DNA of 64,000 nucleotides from Emmonsiellopsis sp. PD_33 (lineage: Eukaryota; Ascomycota; Eurotiomycetes; Onygenales; Ajellomycetaceae), in contig JANTQF010000075.1 of assembly GCA_032988165.1 (NCBI GenBank), positions 62,001-126,000 on the forward strand, read 5' to 3'. Below the pieces are notes generated by a model. It was not told where the DNA came from, did not search any database, and saw nothing but the letters and a program-made list of their open reading frames with translations. Both the position numbers and the translations under genes were made by a program. This document shows positions 32,597 through 43,610 of this stretch, piece after piece (position 1 is the first letter of the stretch; the number at the start of each line of letters is the position of its first letter).

Positions 32597-33546
32597 CTAC
32601 AAGACAAGGGCGAGAATGCCAAAGGCGACAGCTTGAGCATGGACGGGTGCCAGCATGTTTCCTGCTCCAAGGAATGGATCGGAAATAACACTGGAAGTTG
32701 GGAATGGCATGGCAGAGGCCATGGAACTGGAGCTGGTCATGATGGGGTGAAGGGAGGTAGAGCCAACGGAGGACGAAGGAAAGATAGGGAGGATAGTGGC
32801 GGAGCCGCTGGGGACAGAGGAGGTTTCAATCTGGAGAGAAGGGAGTGGAATAGGAGGAAAGCTGATGCCAGGGAGTGGAGGAATGCCTGGAATGCTTGGC
32901 ATTGGGATGTTTGGGATGCCTGGGATACTTGGCATGGGGATGTTCGGGATGCTTGGAAAGGGAATGTTTGGGATGCTTGGAGATGGAATTTCAGGAAGTG
33001 GGGGAAGATTGGGAGTGGGAATGCTTGGGATGCTTGGAGATGGGATTTCAGGAAGTGGGGGAAGATTGGGAGTGGGAATTTGGGGAGCCGGGATGGTCAA
33101 AGTAATGTCCCCAGCAGAGGGTGGAAGGGGAGCCCCTGAGAAGTCACATTAGAAGCTGTTCTAGGAGAAGGGGATGAGGAGATATGGAATGGGATAGTAC
33201 CTGCGTCGGCGCAGAGCTTACGACCGGCGGACTCCAAGGCACCGCGTTCCTCAGCGGAGCACTTCTGAGCACATTTGACCATTTCGGCCTGGTATCCCTT
33301 GCTCTTGCAGAGGCAGCGGATATCTTGGGGGCCACACCCGTACGAGGGAGCCTTGCCAATGGTGTCAAAGACGCACGATTTCTGCAGCACAGGTCGGTCA
33401 GTGGATTTCTCAAGGCAGATAATTATACAGCATGGAAGATCAGTACTCACAGGGCATTGAGGTAGACTTATAATCGGCCCCAGGTCCTGGCAGACGGCAG
33501 TCGTGGCAGTCAGGAACAAGCCAGCGAGAATAGCGACAGCCTTCAT
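32597..33546 (-). CDS. CFEM-domain GPI-anchored protein with Pro-rich repeat
   Basis: Exons 33451-33546, 33201-33381 and 32597-33135 give 271 aa. The signal peptide is residues 1-19. The CFEM domain (~25-95) has eight cysteines in family order: PQCPKSC, YGC, an Asp in GPQDIRCLC, then VKC, QKC and KLC. The Asp is the heme-iron ligand position in Csa2-type CFEM proteins. Residues ~100-180 are Pro/Ile/Ser-rich repeats built on IPSIP, PNLPPLPEIP and IPMPSIPGI. A Ser/Thr-rich stretch and a hydrophobic C-terminal tail (QAVAFGILALVL) after GAGN fit GPI attachment. It is probably a plasma-membrane or wall protein; heme-iron uptake, adhesion or virulence roles are known for relatives, but the role here is undecided. 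Confidence 0.92.
32970..33080 (-). repeat. 57-bp tandem repeat in the CFEM gene
   Basis: Two nearly identical 57-bp units start at 32970 and 33027 and encode a 19-residue Pro-rich unit twice. Shorter IPN/IPM/IPG units continue to about 32880. Confidence 0.8.
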
Positions 33547-34571
33547 GATGGGCGTTTTTTGAAGAGACGTGTGGAGAGATGTAAACGCGACGCGTCTGAG
33601 GAGATGGTTACTTTGGCAACAGAAAGTGGGCTCTCGATGAGGAGCGGAGGAGATGAAAGAAGTGCAGCTGTTGATGGAGTTGGGACGAAAAGACAGACGA
33701 AGATGAGGAATGAAGGTGGTTGAGATGGGACGAGAAGGTGAGGAGAGAAGAAGAAGAAGAGAGAAAGGGGAGAGGGGAAGGAAAAGAAAAGGGGAACGGC
33801 CGCGCTAGCCCCTTCCGGCGGGTCACGGGGCAGGCGGAGCGGAACTGCTCTTGTTCCGCCGCCGCCGCGCCCCAACGAGGCCGGATTAGGAAGCTGTATG
33901 CCGGACCTGCCCCAACCAGGGCCAATCGGGCAGCTGGATGCGTGGCCGAGTCTCCCCGGGCCGTCAATTTCCCCGCAGAGCCCAGCGGACCTCAGCTGGA
34001 GGGATAGGGGCAGCTCACGTGCACCTGGCCAGGGGATGCGCGACGTAGGAGCAATCCATTGATGGCTATGCAGTCTAGGAAGTAATGCTCTCCATTGCCA
34101 GACCGGGATATATAAGGGCACAGGGCGGAAATAAAGGGGCTAGTACAGCCATCATATAACACCCGAGATGAATGGCCATCTCCCACGATAAAAGCAATGC
34201 CGGCCCCTTGCTCTGACCCTGAAATGGCAAAACAGCACCAGATTATTATATAATAAATTGAGAAATAGGGGGTATCATAGACACAGAAGTCTATGATGCT
34301 CACACCACTGCCTTATCGAACCAAGACGCGTTTCATTCTAAAATCAACCACCGAAGTTGGAAGAGAAATTGGAAGGGAAATTGAAGAATGACAGGTAACT
34401 CATTCATTCCAGCCTCCTAAACGCGCCTTAACATCCTCTACAGACGTAACAGAGATTGTGACCTCGGGATGGCAAGGGTTTGTCCGCCTTTCCGTAGTCT
34501 CTTTGCAATGAGGCGCTGATAGCAAAGAAGCAGCCAGGCTGAATATCGGCTGAATAAACACGCCATCGATC
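33547..34571. other. Intergenic, upstream of the CFEM gene
   Basis: 1.0 kb with an AGA/GAA purine-rich tract (33745-33785) in the CFEM leader. A minus-strand frame at 34400-34618 ends WNE and has coding-like composition, but it is in a different frame from the relic at 34572-34850 and has no partner. Confidence 0.4.
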
Positions 34572-34850
34572 TTAAAACATGGACAAGTCCTTCCACAGAG
34601 TTCCATTGCAGTCCACAAACGCCTTCCTTAAAGGTCCCGATATGCCATACGCCTTGGCCACAAGCCCACACAGGTCATCTACCTGCCCTGACGAGTTGGA
34701 TATGGAGGTGCTTTTCCTCTGAAAGGTCCAGTACCTAGAATACAACTTGAAGTTAGCAACCTTAATCAGATAATTTGGTGTAGGATGGTCTTACTAAATA
34801 GTAATGCCCTGTATATCAACTAGAGCTCCCCAGGGCGTTTTGACTGCCAT
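34572..34850 (-). pseudogene. Small unidentified gene relic with a stop formed at the splice junction
   Basis: ATG at 34848-34850 opens MAVKTPWGALVDIQGITI. A textbook intron follows (34736-34794, GTAAGA...TTCTAG, 59 bp, with CTGAT/CTAAC branch-like motifs). The next frame, YWTFQRKSTSISNSSG onward to SMF-stop at 34572, looks coding. Splicing as written joins TA to G and makes TAG at the junction, so the product would stop after 18 residues. Either the gene is broken, the junction is read otherwise, or this is coincidence. I recognise no family. Confidence 0.35.
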
Positions 34851-35470
34851 TTTCCGCAGCCCTCCTGAAATCCCAAATGCGACCTACCCGTGCTTCCATC
34901 CGTTTAGTTATGAGGACCATACAAAATGGAAATCTCAGAGGTATCATGAAGCCCATGAACCTCCGCCCAGCCTGGATGTGAAGATAGGGGGTTGGAGACG
35001 ACAGATATCCGAATTTTTTCAAGCATCTTAGAAGCTGGAAGGATTCATGGCTTTAGGACATTCAGGGGTTTGTTTGTCCTGTTTGTTGACAAAGCTTATG
35101 TAAGGATTACGTAAGCCACTAGCGTTGTAATTTATAGTGTGCATCCCTCTTTTCAACACCACCTTCATCCCAAAGCATCATTTTTCCAATTCCAAGAATC
35201 GAGATCTGGGATCCAACGCAGTCAATATGCACAAACTAATTGTTATATTGGGCAGAACTCTACAAGGCCAACTGCAATTCCTTGAAGAGATAGCAAAATT
35301 CGTCAACGGAGCAGCATCCATTTACCCAACACTACTATCCCCTATCCAGCAGTCAGCGTGTGAGGTCAATCCAAGCCCTATCTGTTGACTTGTCCCGCTG
35401 GATGCCGTTACAAGACTGGCAAACTCCCAAACGGAGACTTTAAATGATGTTAACTTACCGCTATTCAACG
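34851..35470. other. Intergenic
   Basis: 620 bp before the NACHT gene stop. Short frames at 34804-35031 and 35137-35388 show no domain. Confidence 0.4.
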
Positions 35471-38400
35471 TCAAATCCAATCACGTTTCTGGGTAGCGCT
35501 GGAAACAGCACGAGGGGGGGTTTTCTCCTTTGGTCTGATCTTCGTGAACAAGCTCGAGAGCCGCGAATGTTTCTTTCCCTTTGGAGGGGGAACACTCTGG
35601 ATACCCGCGGGGGTTGTGACAGCCGGTGTGGGGGCTTGATGAAAATGTCCGGTGGTGCTGGGTGGCTGGTCGTACAGGATTGGCCTATACACTGGAGGGG
35701 GGTGTAAAGCTGCCTCCAATCGCCCATCAGTGTTTGAAATGGATGATGTTGCGGAGTGAGTTCGCGAGACATTTTTTCCTTGATTGCTCCCGGGTGGCTG
35801 AAGATACGAATCGCTAACCATGCGCCGATCTGGCTTTTCCGGTTCCATCAAGTCCTCGAGCTCGGCAATATCGAATCCCGAATCGCCCCCGAAGATAACA
35901 TAAATTATATCCGTGGCAGTATATTGCCCTGTCATAAACGGTTTTTCTGTTCGCAAAGTCCCCAACCTCACCATTTTTTCAGGCTGGACATCTAGTCCGC
36001 CGCAGGTTACAAGAGGATCGGCCCCGTGCAAGAGGAGGAGTTTCGATATTTCGAACCAAGTCTTCGCGTTTGACGAGAATTCCGTCTTGAGTTTTATGCA
36101 CATCTGATACATAGAAACTAGGCACCGAACCCATACCGTTTTATCCCCGTCCATGTCGTTTGGGTTTGCACCACTCTCCAGCAGAAATCTTACCATCTTG
36201 ACTCTAGGTGCCATGTAGTCGAATTTCTCCCAGGAATTGCGGTCGCCTTCTTTATCGGTTCGAAAGGCTGTCATTGCAAATGCGAGTAGTGGTTTCCCTG
36301 GACGTTGCATTTGGCTTCCTAATGATGACTTTTGCTTGATGTAGGACACCAAATCATACTGGACACAAAGTGTAATGAAATCGTTATTCCACGCTGGGTC
36401 AAACCCGAATCGGTAGCCGGTATTCACCCAGTGCGCTGCATCTGGGCATCGTCTTTTAACAATGGCAGATGTTCTAAATATACCTGCCGCCCTGTCCATC
36501 TCATCCAGGAGATCGGCCTGCATTTGTATGGAAATGCCATCCCCAACACGACCTATGTGGCACATCATGTCGAATACGAGGCTCCATAGGCCCAAAAAAT
36601 TGGATTCTTTATCGGGAGAATTCCGAAGCCCCTTGATCCGGGCCACATATGCCCTAGCAAGGGCCATGTTGCCATCGAATTCAGATGTATCTGGGGCAAC
36701 AAGCTGGACTTGTACCGTTGGTGTCCCTAGAAAATCTCGCACAGTCCTATGCAAGAAGTCAACTTCGTACATAATTGTTGCGGAAACAGCACCTTCCGAG
36801 TTCGAGTAGGCATCGCCACCGGCTCGGCGGCGAGACTCAATTAGCCCTTTACACCTGCTATTAAGTCGTCGCTCTATTTCTTCGCAACGAATCGCTTCTT
36901 CCTCTTTTGACATCTCCTTTATCTCGCTTTTGAGTGCAAAATCCGGATCATATTCATCCAGGTAGGAAAATGTCAACACCTCCAGCGGTCTAGGGGCCTC
37001 CAATGCTAGTCTGAATAATTGCGACGCCTGCTTAAGGTAAAATGGGTCCAAGCTCGTCAGCATATGGAGGAAAAATTGCTCGAGGTCTACGGGAAGTTCC
37101 TGCAGCCGTCTTTGAAGGTCAACCATTCGGTCTGCATTTGTCAGTCCTTCCATGAGCGACCTAACTACCAAATAAACCCAAAGGAATACGCCGGAGGCCT
37201 TGTTGACAATCTCAGTCACAAGTTTGGGGGCACGCTGTGGTTCGATAGACAATAGCCTTGAAAACCTCGGATGATTGTATAGAGAATCATGGGCGAACAC
37301 TTCGATATCCTTGCGGGTTAGGTCTTGTAGGGTCAGCTTCGGACATTTCCGGAAGGCATCCTGAAAAAGCAACCAGGGGCGACTAGCAGCGAGTATTTTG
37401 ATGCCGCCGTTGCGAGCCACGTCAAAAAGTAAGTCGACCAGATTTTTGTGGTCACCGTCGAACTCGTCTAGGCCATCGATGAGGAAACAGAACCGGGTTT
37501 CGAGATGAGTTTCTGAAAGCAGTTGAAAGGCTTTCTCCAGATCCGAGATTGTCCAAAAAAAGCTCGCCTTTCCGTGCGAACGGCAAAATTGTGTTTGGGA
37601 GGGGAGGATTTTTGGGATTAGATCCGACCTTTGCGAAAGAATCTTGTGCAGCAAACTCTGCAACAATCCCAGTTGAGATTTTTGCATTGACGTCCCAGGA
37701 TTCCAGAAGTAGAAGCTTGCAAAAATGAGATCTACTGGGGATGCCCATTCTTGGAGATATTCCAAAGTGCGTTGATCCTGATCAATGTACTTCATCAGAG
37801 TGGACTTTCCAGAGCCAGCCTTGCCGCTCAGCCAATATATACCATCTCCCTTGCGAAGCCAGTCCCTCACGTTATCCCATGGAGCTTCATACCCAATTTC
37901 ATCGTCCAACGTCCAGTTAAATGTCTTCTTATGAGCATTCGAAATAAACTCGCGTCTGTGTTGCATATTTGGATAATATAGGCTTTCGAGAATGTCCTCC
38001 TTGTACTTCTGATCTGAAAGACGCAATGACATTTGCGATAGCAAGTCTGAGACTGTCGCCACATCCTCCTTCTTATTAGCGTTATAGTTCGAGTGTCGAA
38101 TCGCGTCAAGGATTTGGAAACGAGTTTGGCGAGTCTCGTCGATAACACGAGATTCGGAATTATGGATCCCAGATTTGATGTCCTGCACATCCTCGCCCAG
38201 AGTCATCTGCTTAGCATTGGTGATGACAAGCAAAACAACAACAATCTGCTCCCGGTATCTCCTAAGACGGTCGTATAGGTCCTCTATCTTGTCCCGACCC
38301 AGCGTGCTTTTCAGGGCCTGCCTCACACTCTTCCAATATCCGTGGACACCTTGTACCCTCGCCGCCTGCAACGCATTTATCAATTCTTCGCCGATCCGAT

Positions 38401-38653
38401 TGCACTCTTCTGTGAGACTTTTCAAAGCCATTTCATCCACCGTCATCGCGAAAGCACACACTTTGCGCGATCGGTTCTGTACCCGCCTGTTCAAGGAAAC
38501 CAAGTTCTGCGCGATGGCATCCAACTCAATGTTGCGAGCCTGCTCGCCTTGGGCGGAACTATAAATCTCGTTTGTTTTCGCAACCAGCCTGATTCCAAAG
38601 TCGAGAAGCTGCACCACATTGCTGGCCAAACCGACCGCCCCCAGCGCTTCCAT
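35471..38653 (-). CDS. NACHT-domain STAND protein (fungal NLR-like)
   Basis: A single exon of 1060 aa. Residues ~1-200 are a helical N-terminal domain of the fungal STAND type (MEALGAVGLASNVVQLLDFG, Helo-like). The NACHT NTPase follows: P-loop GKAGSGKS at 277-284, Walker B FLIDGLDEFDG near 390-400, and a sensor region with ASRPW. A helical DUF7791-like segment continues to ~700. Near 840-900 two ankyrin-like units appear (VRFLLESGANPNDMDG, SKLLLLHGADPLVTCGG). The tail (~960-1060) is Pro/Ser/Lys-rich and disordered. Such proteins are signal-transducing ATPases; some control heterokaryon incompatibility or programmed cell death. A partner effector gene is not adjacent. The lack of introns over 3.2 kb contrasts with neighbours. 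Confidence 0.9.
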   Translation of the reverse strand: MEALGAVGLASNVVQLLDFGIRLVAKTNEIYSSAQGEQARNIELDAIAQNLVSLNRRVQNRSRKVCAFAMTVDEMALKSLTEECNRIGEELINALQAARVQGVHGYWKSVRQALKSTLGRDKIEDLYDRLRRYREQIVVVLLVITNAKQMTLGEDVQDIKSGIHNSESRVIDETRQTRFQILDAIRHSNYNANKKEDVATVSDLLSQMSLRLSDQKYKEDILESLYYPNMQHRREFISNAHKKTFNWTLDDEIGYEAPWDNVRDWLRKGDGIYWLSGKAGSGKSTLMKYIDQDQRTLEYLQEWASPVDLIFASFYFWNPGTSMQKSQLGLLQSLLHKILSQRSDLIPKILPSQTQFCRSHGKASFFWTISDLEKAFQLLSETHLETRFCFLIDGLDEFDGDHKNLVDLLFDVARNGGIKILAASRPWLLFQDAFRKCPKLTLQDLTRKDIEVFAHDSLYNHPRFSRLLSIEPQRAPKLVTEIVNKASGVFLWVYLVVRSLMEGLTNADRMVDLQRRLQELPVDLEQFFLHMLTSLDPFYLKQASQLFRLALEAPRPLEVLTFSYLDEYDPDFALKSEIKEMSKEEEAIRCEEIERRLNSRCKGLIESRRRAGGDAYSNSEGAVSATIMYEVDFLHRTVRDFLGTPTVQVQLVAPDTSEFDGNMALARAYVARIKGLRNSPDKESNFLGLWSLVFDMMCHIGRVGDGISIQMQADLLDEMDRAAGIFRTSAIVKRRCPDAAHWVNTGYRFGFDPAWNNDFITLCVQYDLVSYIKQKSSLGSQMQRPGKPLLAFAMTAFRTDKEGDRNSWEKFDYMAPRVKMVRFLLESGANPNDMDGDKTVWVRCLVSMYQMCIKLKTEFSSNAKTWFEISKLLLLHGADPLVTCGGLDVQPEKMVRLGTLRTEKPFMTGQYTATDIIYVIFGGDSGFDIAELEDLMEPEKPDRRMVSDSYLQPPGSNQGKNVSRTHSATSSISNTDGRLEAALHPPPVYRPILYDQPPSTTGHFHQAPTPAVTTPAGIQSVPPPKGKKHSRLSSLFTKIRPKEKTPPRAVSSATQKRDWI

Positions 38654-40288
38654 GGCTCCTCGTCCAAAACGTGCGTAAAGGTCGATTTAGTGGGGAAGGC
38701 AGTAAATTTTCGGACGAACAATTCTGTTTATGGGAAATAAAAGACCCGTTTCTCATCGTTAAGGCATCACGAGTGATTGCGTAGATGAAGCGACAGCTCG
38801 TCAGAGCAGAGCCTTGTTGAGCCGCCTTCTTTCCTCCCAGCCAAGCTATCGCCTTGGGGCATAGCCCCCCCCTCATCTCATGGGCACGCCAATCCACGCT
38901 AACTAAATACCGGTAATTAGCACCAATCAGAATCATGCCCACGACTGGCTCCACAGACGCTGTGTCGCTCTAAATCAAAGCACAACCCCACTAAATTATT
39001 CTTGGTCCCCTGAATAGGCTCTAGACTTGTATCATACTCTATGGAATTGTCCATACCTTCCTGCACTCTACTGTGTGGGGGGATTGTAAGTTTAAGTTGG
39101 TATTTCTTCACTTAAGCTACAATCAGGAGCTCCTGGTATTTCTCGCAACCACATCCCATGCCGGGAATATCTAATTCTGTATTATTTATTCATACTAGTT
39201 CTTGATAGTTGTAGACAACCAAAGTCAATACTGAGCACATTAGGACTTATTAAGATTAACATTGATTCTTATGTGACTGAATGAATGTGCTGTGCTAACT
39301 AACTCCAATGAAAACTCATAGGCCAGCATACAACAATTTTAGGCATTATCATTGTTTATACTGTTTACTTCGCTGCAAAATCCCTACAGTAAATCTAGTC
39401 TTCATCAGCCGTACAAATTTAAGACAGCAAATAAACAGCAGATTTTCCTAGAATTGCGGGAACAATCATGTCTTAACGCTCTGCGTGTTGACTACTCCCT
39501 CGCTTACGTTTACGCTGCAGGTCATCCCGAGCCATTATATGCCTAGTTCGTAAATTATAGGTATAGCCTACTTGAGGGTGCCTCTACATCGGTGAGTGTA
39601 TTCTAGTAATTGGTAATGGGTACTAATGGATGGGTTGGGAGCGTTTAACTGGTTTCAAGCTACGGGAAACTTGGCGGGTAATAGGCTAATAAAAATGTAT
39701 TTAAGTTTTGCTATAGATCTCTTTTTTAAAATCCCCCTACTCCTTAGTTTTCGAATAGTGTAGCATCACCCATCATGTTCAGAAAATATATTCCTCGAAG
39801 AACAGCTACAATGGTATGTTTTCTTCGTAGGCCCCCAAAGTCATTTAACAGTCATGAAAAAAAGTCAAATAAAGTAAGTAAGTATTTCATTAACATCAAC
39901 ACGCCCCAGATGAAAGGACCAAGCTCAAGCATCCCCGTTATTGTCCTAGCTTTTCCCGTGCCGATAAAACTTTCCGGAAAGAACCCGAAGCCCGTTTGGC
40001 GGGTCGGCCCGACTATTTGGGTGGGTCTCGGGCCGAACCGCTCGGCATTTGATTGGACCCACACTAACAATTGCTACGTTTGGACCGTTCCTGGAACAAC
40101 CTGGTAGGTACCCATATGGGTGATGGTATCTGTTAACTAAAACTGCGCCGTGAGGTTAATAAAACTATGGGTTTTGAAGTACTCCGCCGCCTGGACGCGC
40201 TGGAAAATTAGACACGGAAGTTTAAACGAGAATATACTAGTAGTTAGGTAAACAACATTGAATTATTAGTATTTACGCCATGAAGTCT
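38654..40288. other. 1.6 kb AT-rich gene-poor region
   Basis: It lies between the NACHT start and the SGNH 3' end. Short frames only (39352-39546, 39775-40107), none recognisable; it is probably an eroded repeat or plain spacer. Confidence 0.4.
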
Positions 40289-42992
40289 TCATTGACCATT
40301 TCTAGGTGCTACATTAGGAGCCATTGACGGGGGCCTCTTTCCGGTATTAAAACAATCGTCCGCATCGCAAGGCTCAAATGCGTAAACCAAACAGCCCGCT
40401 TTGATATGGCCGCCCCGTCCACCTTTGTCCACACCTAAACGGGTAATTAAATTAGTAAGACCTGTTGTAAGACGGGAAAATATGGCTCAATCAAAGGCGA
40501 CTTACAACTCTGAAATACGTCCTTGATGAATATATCCTCGCAAATATGACCCTTCTTCCCCAGCGGATATATCATATGTTGACTTTGTGGATTGTCATTG
40601 TTGGGTAAAGTGCAGCCTTCTTTCCAGCCAATGTTGAACCAATATGTTGTTTTCCTATCCACTATATCCCAGGCCCAGGAGTGTGCTTCTGACTTATCCC
40701 AGAATTTCTTATCCTTCGCATTAAAACCGTTACATGCAGCGCCGACAGCCCCTTCAAATTCAGGGTGGCTTTTGGGACCATACTTGGCGACTGGGCGTCG
40801 ATTTTCAGGAAAGCAAGTCATCTTACCCAGTGAGGGAGCTGTTGGTGTTGCCGCCCGCTTCTCACATGATAACTGCAGACCAACATGTTAGGTTATAGGC
40901 GAAAGTAGTTTTGTTACAGGTTGTTAATGCCTACCGATGTGGCACAAGGTTCCCATGGAACTGTACAGAGGTTGCTGTCTTGAGACAGGGGGTGTCTTTA
41001 GGAGTCTCTATCAGAAAAGTTGCAGGTAGAGCAGTCGTTTGGAGTAGTGGTAATGTTGGCAAATCGGGTATAGTCGAGGAAGGAGGATCATGATGGCATG
41101 CATTGATGGATAGGACTTCAGGAATTTCTGTTGTTCCATTCCTCTTCTGGTTGTCATTTACCATGTTGTAAATGACCAGATTTGTAATTATTTGATGCAG
41201 AAGAATTTGAGGATGGAATACACAGCCATAGCCATGTTTATTCTTGGTGAAGTTAGCATTTTTCTTCTGCTCTGATAGTAAGGGTTGATTTAATGAGATT
41301 GCTTACCTGTCTGGTAAAAGACTTGGGACCTAGTGCTACCTTGTTAATCTCGGATGAGAACTCAGAAAATATTCCCCCTGCTGTGCTTTTCCCCTCAACT
41401 AATTTCTCATGAACCAAGTCCGCATCAGGATCAACTAAAAGCGTGACTTGAGCAAGAACATCGAGTGAACCTTTAAAGGTCCCATTGAGTGGGTTCTCAT
41501 TGGACCGTTTCTATGGAGAACTGCCCAAAAAATCGAAAGTGCTTAGTTTGTAAAACATGAGACCAATCCTATATCTATATCAGCAATCCTCAAATGTATA
41601 GTAGGCCATATCTAGTTTTCGTAAGACTAACCTCGTATTGCTTTCAGATGTAGGCTCGCCCACACCAGGCTCGCAGTACCGGCCCCCGAGCTGACCGATG
41701 TATCGGTCGTAGTTTACAAATTTCACTGAAGGCCCAGCCTGCTCTACAGCTGCTTGCTGTTGATGATATCTAAGGGAAAAGAGGGGGAAGGAGGTGGTAC
41801 TCACCAACTTGGAGTTAACAGCATTAACAATCTCGTTCATTCTCCGACGGTTGTCGGCGGTCAGCATCGCCTGAGGTTGGAAAAGATTCAATGCTTTCTT
41901 AGAGATAGTTAGTATAGAAAGTAGACAACTGCTACCATTCCTTTGACTCACGTAGAACCATGTAGACCAGGATACGTCATCGCAGTCAGGAGATAGTTCT
42001 TCACCAAAGAACTTGCCGTATCTAATAGATGTATAAGAGATTGTCTTGGGAGTTTGGTTTCAAGCTCTCAACTTACCCAGTCATGTAAATCGTGACACTA
42101 AAAGATGCCAGATTAGCCAATGTGGCCGCAGATGGCGGAAAATATCAACTTACTCCTTAGCTAACTTGAATTTAGCAGCAGTCAAAACCTTGTCTATATT
42201 TTGACTAAATTTATCACCATTAATGAGAGATTGAGTGTAGTCTAGCTGCCGCTGACATCCACGACCAAGATGACCAAAATCAAAATCAGCAGCCCAATCG
42301 TAGCCACCTTTGAGTGCTGCAGCCTTTGTAATATCTATCTGCTCCTCGGTGAGAACAGCCCATTGATAAATACATTGGTTCAGAATGTTAACCAGCTCAT
42401 CGTAATTTCCCCCTGGTAAAACATATCAGACAATGCTCGTCAAGAATGAGTCTAGATAGGGGCTCACTTACCGATTGACAGGAGAATTACCTGCTGGCCC
42501 CTGTCTATGTCCGGGATTTGTTTCTCAAGGACATCTTTTGATTTAGCCCCAGAGCAAAATTCGAATTGGAATTTCCTTTTCTTCGGATCCCTTAATCTTT
42601 CGTCGTGGTTAATCAAGTACGGATAGGAATGATCATAACGGCTGCATGCCCAGTCTAGAAATAGCAAAGTCTATATTAGTTGCCAGCTTTTCCCAACAAA
42701 AATAAATAGCGAGCTACTTACCGCTTTTTGGATCGAAGGCGTTGAGAATAGTCCCAAGCCTGTTACCGGCGCCGATACCAGCGGAGTATGAGTCTCCAAT
42801 GGCTGCAAGTTTATTGATCCACGAAAGATCTGAAGGGTCATAACCATCAGCTTCTGGAGAACCCGTTTTCCTTGGTAATAAATGTGCAACAGGCGTTGCA
42901 ACTAGCTCGGGGGTTTTAATCGATCTGCTTGTAGACGCAGGCATCGCAATAGCCTGCCCTAAAAGGGGGATTATATAGAACCAATCCCGCAT
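40289..42992 (-). pseudogene. Secreted SGNH-hydrolase (lipase-like) gene with an in-frame TAG
   Basis: Eleven exons fit: 42722-42992, 42472-42654, 42154-42412, 42077-42097 (21 nt), 41952-42021, 41805-41870, 41632-41756, 41307-41568, ~40967-41242, 40506-40872, 40289-40434; about 680 codons. The exon 9 end is uncertain. Signal peptide MRDWFYIIPLLGQAIAMPA. SGNH blocks: AIGDSYSAGIGAG (Ser), LLSIGGNYDEL (Asn kept, usual GGND Asp changed) and FHPQILLHQI (His region, usual GH changed to LH). A C-terminal Cys-rich domain (CNGF...C...C...GGHIKAGCLVY) resembles tails of fungal secreted hydrolases. In exon 8 the frame reads SSP, TAG (41511-41513), KRSNENPL; relatives have Trp there, so TGG to TAG is likely. 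If the stop is real the product lacks its catalytic His. Confidence 0.72.
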
Positions 42993-43610
42993 AATGAGAC
43001 AGCGCAAACAAACTAGAACCAAAGATGATCTCAGATCAGAACTATCAAATATGCTCAGTTGACAAGGTCATATATTTGGCTCCCAAGTTTGATAAACATT
43101 GGTATATATATAATACCCACACTTGACTTCTCTGGTCATTTCTTCCATTATCAAATAATCGGGGGGCCAAAATAGCATATTTGAAGCTATCACACGCCTC
43201 GGGGAAGATGCACACACGCCTCAAACAGTGCTACTGGGATCTCATATCGTTGGGGCTAAGGTATACGCCGTAAAGTGTGATATAGATGGGGTTGCGCGCA
43301 GTTCGTCAAAGAAGAAAACCTTCGGGTAGTGGACAGAGGGATTCATGAGGAAGACTATGACTTGAAGAAACTTGCAGGTGGTCCTGTTCATATAGACCAG
43401 ATCCAACTGTGCTGAAATGCCAGAGGAGACTTAGGGTGCTTTCGTTTTAGTTCGATTATGCTGTCTTGCGGGGAAAGGCTAGAGCCAATATTGCCTTGTT
43501 CCTTTCCATTCCTCCTGTGCGTGTGCGAGTGCATATCTCGGAATTGGTATGCGCCGATCACGTTCCCAGACACAATAGGGAGAAATTCCACGATCATTAG
43601 CCAACTCTAG
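42993..43610. other. Intergenic
   Basis: 618 bp between the SGNH start and the F-box-like gene stop. No gene was recognised. Confidence 0.5.

Noticed and set aside
33720..34007. Plus-strand Arg/Glu-rich frame upstream of the CFEM gene
   Set aside because: It is produced by an AGA/GAA purine tract; no domain and no homologous look.
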